From assembly GCF_002056295.1 (NCBI RefSeq), contig NZ_CP020100.1:3929501-3993500 (forward strand): 64,000 nt of DNA, read 5' to 3'. Each line of letters starts with the position of its first letter. Positions within the stretch are counted from its first letter, which is position 1. This stretch comes from Halopseudomonas phragmitis. GTDB lineage: Bacteria > Pseudomonadota > Gammaproteobacteria > Pseudomonadales > Pseudomonadaceae. Both the position numbers and the translations under genes were made by a program. This document shows, one piece after another, positions 63,268 through 64,000 of the stretch. The notes under the pieces are model-generated. The model worked only from the letters and a program-made list of their open reading frames with translations, was not told the origin of the DNA and did not search any database.

Positions 63268-64000
63268 TCAGTCAAGCTGACGCAAACAGCGATACACCTC
63301 TCGGCTCAAGGCCAGCGCCCGCGGGTCCATCAGCACGTAAGGGCCCATGGTATTGGTCACATAACCGAACCCGACCTGCGCCTGCGGATCACAGAACCCC
63401 AGGGCGCCACCGGCACCGGGGTGACCCCAGGCCTGCGGCCCCATGCCGAAACCACCACCCTCATAATCTTGTTCGAGCATGACCCCCAAGCCAAACCGGG
63501 TCGGCGCCAGCAGCGTGCGGTCCATCCCCTGACTATGCTCCTGCGCCATCAACCCGACCAGTTCACTGTCGAGCAGGTGCACGCCATCCAGACTGCCGCC
63601 GTGCGCCAGTACCTGCCAGAAGCGCGCCAGCGCGCGGGCATTGCCGGTACCGTTGGCAGAGAAGATCTCGGCCTGCTTCCACTCGCGGGTATTGGTGCTG
63701 GTCATCATGCTCGACGGGTTGCCAAAGGCCTTGGCGGCCAGACTGTCGGGCTGGCCCATGGCGGCAAACAGGGCCCGGGCATATTCATCGCCGTATTGAT
63801 TGCGCAGTCGCGAGACATGGGCCACCCGGTCCAGCTCGGCATCCGGCACCCCAACGAAGAAATCCATGCCCAATGCGGCGCAGACATGCTGATTGATATA
63901 GGCCCCGGGGCGCTGCCCGCTGACCCGACGCAAGGGTTCACCCAGCAGCCAGGCATAGCTGACCGGCGCGTAGCCATGGGCACTGCCGGGCGTCCACCAG
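63268..64000 (-). CDS. Serine hydrolase, beta-lactamase/EstB-type esterase (5' part missing)
   Basis: C-terminal 243 codons; the frame is open to base 64000. WWTPGSAHGY precedes the visible part and ...GHPGAGGALGF (HxG motif) near 165 in the shown region fit class C beta-lactamase-fold esterases. The catalytic Ser-x-x-Lys lies beyond the window. Confidence 0.85.
   Translation of the reverse strand, partial: WWTPGSAHGYAPVSYAWLLGEPLRRVSGQRPGAYINQHVCAALGMDFFVGVPDAELDRVAHVSRLRNQYGDEYARALFAAMGQPDSLAAKAFGNPSSMMTSTNTREWKQAEIFSANGTGNARALARFWQVLAHGGSLDGVHLLDSELVGLMAQEHSQGMDRTLLAPTRFGLGVMLEQDYEGGGFGMGPQAWGHPGAGGALGFCDPQAQVGFGYVTNTMGPYVLMDPRALALSREVYRCLRQLD

Overview
The window joins a nearly complete temperate siphovirus prophage (about 1-32108) to core chromosome (32109-64000) of a gamma-proteobacterium of the Pseudomonas/Halopseudomonas group. 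The host call rests on gene content and order. From memory of the P. aeruginosa map, mutS-fdxA-rsmZ, groEL/groES-fxsA-SDR-DUF481-ampG-mscS-yajQ-response regulator-panE, and chemoreceptor-ampE-ampD-DUF1631-nadC are all conserved Pseudomonas blocks. A GGA-rich RsmZ-type RNA with a GacA box supports the same placement.

Prophage. It reads right to left from the integrase, which ends 12 bp before mutS. The rightward early operon (27693-32108) carries a small Arg-rich peptide, a KilA-C-like regulator, a PrtN-like activator, an HD hydrolase, excisionase and integrase. The switch has a CI/LexA-type repressor (23660, +) facing a Cro-like gene (23582, -). Behind CI lies an AT-rich cargo block (24413-27509): a ParB/Srx-domain protein, an unclassified protein with a possible nuclease core, and a convergent C5 cytosine methyltransferase. 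Leftward from Cro come a hairpin array, a CII-family regulator, a DksA/TraR zinc finger, a primase-helicase and a putative late regulator. Late genes follow: holin, HNH nuclease, TerS/TerL, portal, ClpP-type protease, HK97-fold capsid, connectors, tail genes with a programmed -1 frameshift, tape measure, tail-tip proteins, and an M15-type endolysin at the far left. The left attachment site is not visible.

The main non-coding structure is a family of hairpins sharing the loop CCACCAC in transcript sense. Three good copies and one degenerate copy lie between cro and the cII-like gene. Another lies in the leader of the opposite early operon, just before a short Arg-rich ORF. This is the arrangement of lambda nutR, nutL and N, so I propose an antitermination or RNA-binding system of unrecognised type.

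Core region. mutS, directly downstream of the phage integrase, has probably lost or exchanged its own upstream region. It is followed by fdxA (possible Fur box) and rsmZ, but a diguanylate cyclase occupies the place where rpoS is expected. groES-groEL has a clear sigma-32 promoter. Peptidoglycan recycling and beta-lactamase induction genes occur twice (ampG; ampD-ampE). c-di-GMP genes include a diguanylate cyclase, yajQ and a response regulator with a degenerate GGDEF domain. Metabolic genes include panE, a PduO-type adenosyltransferase, nadC, tesB and pdxH. A 253-bp MITE-like element lies after ampG, and a related end lies near 61640. No tRNA, rRNA, CRISPR array or transposase gene was seen.
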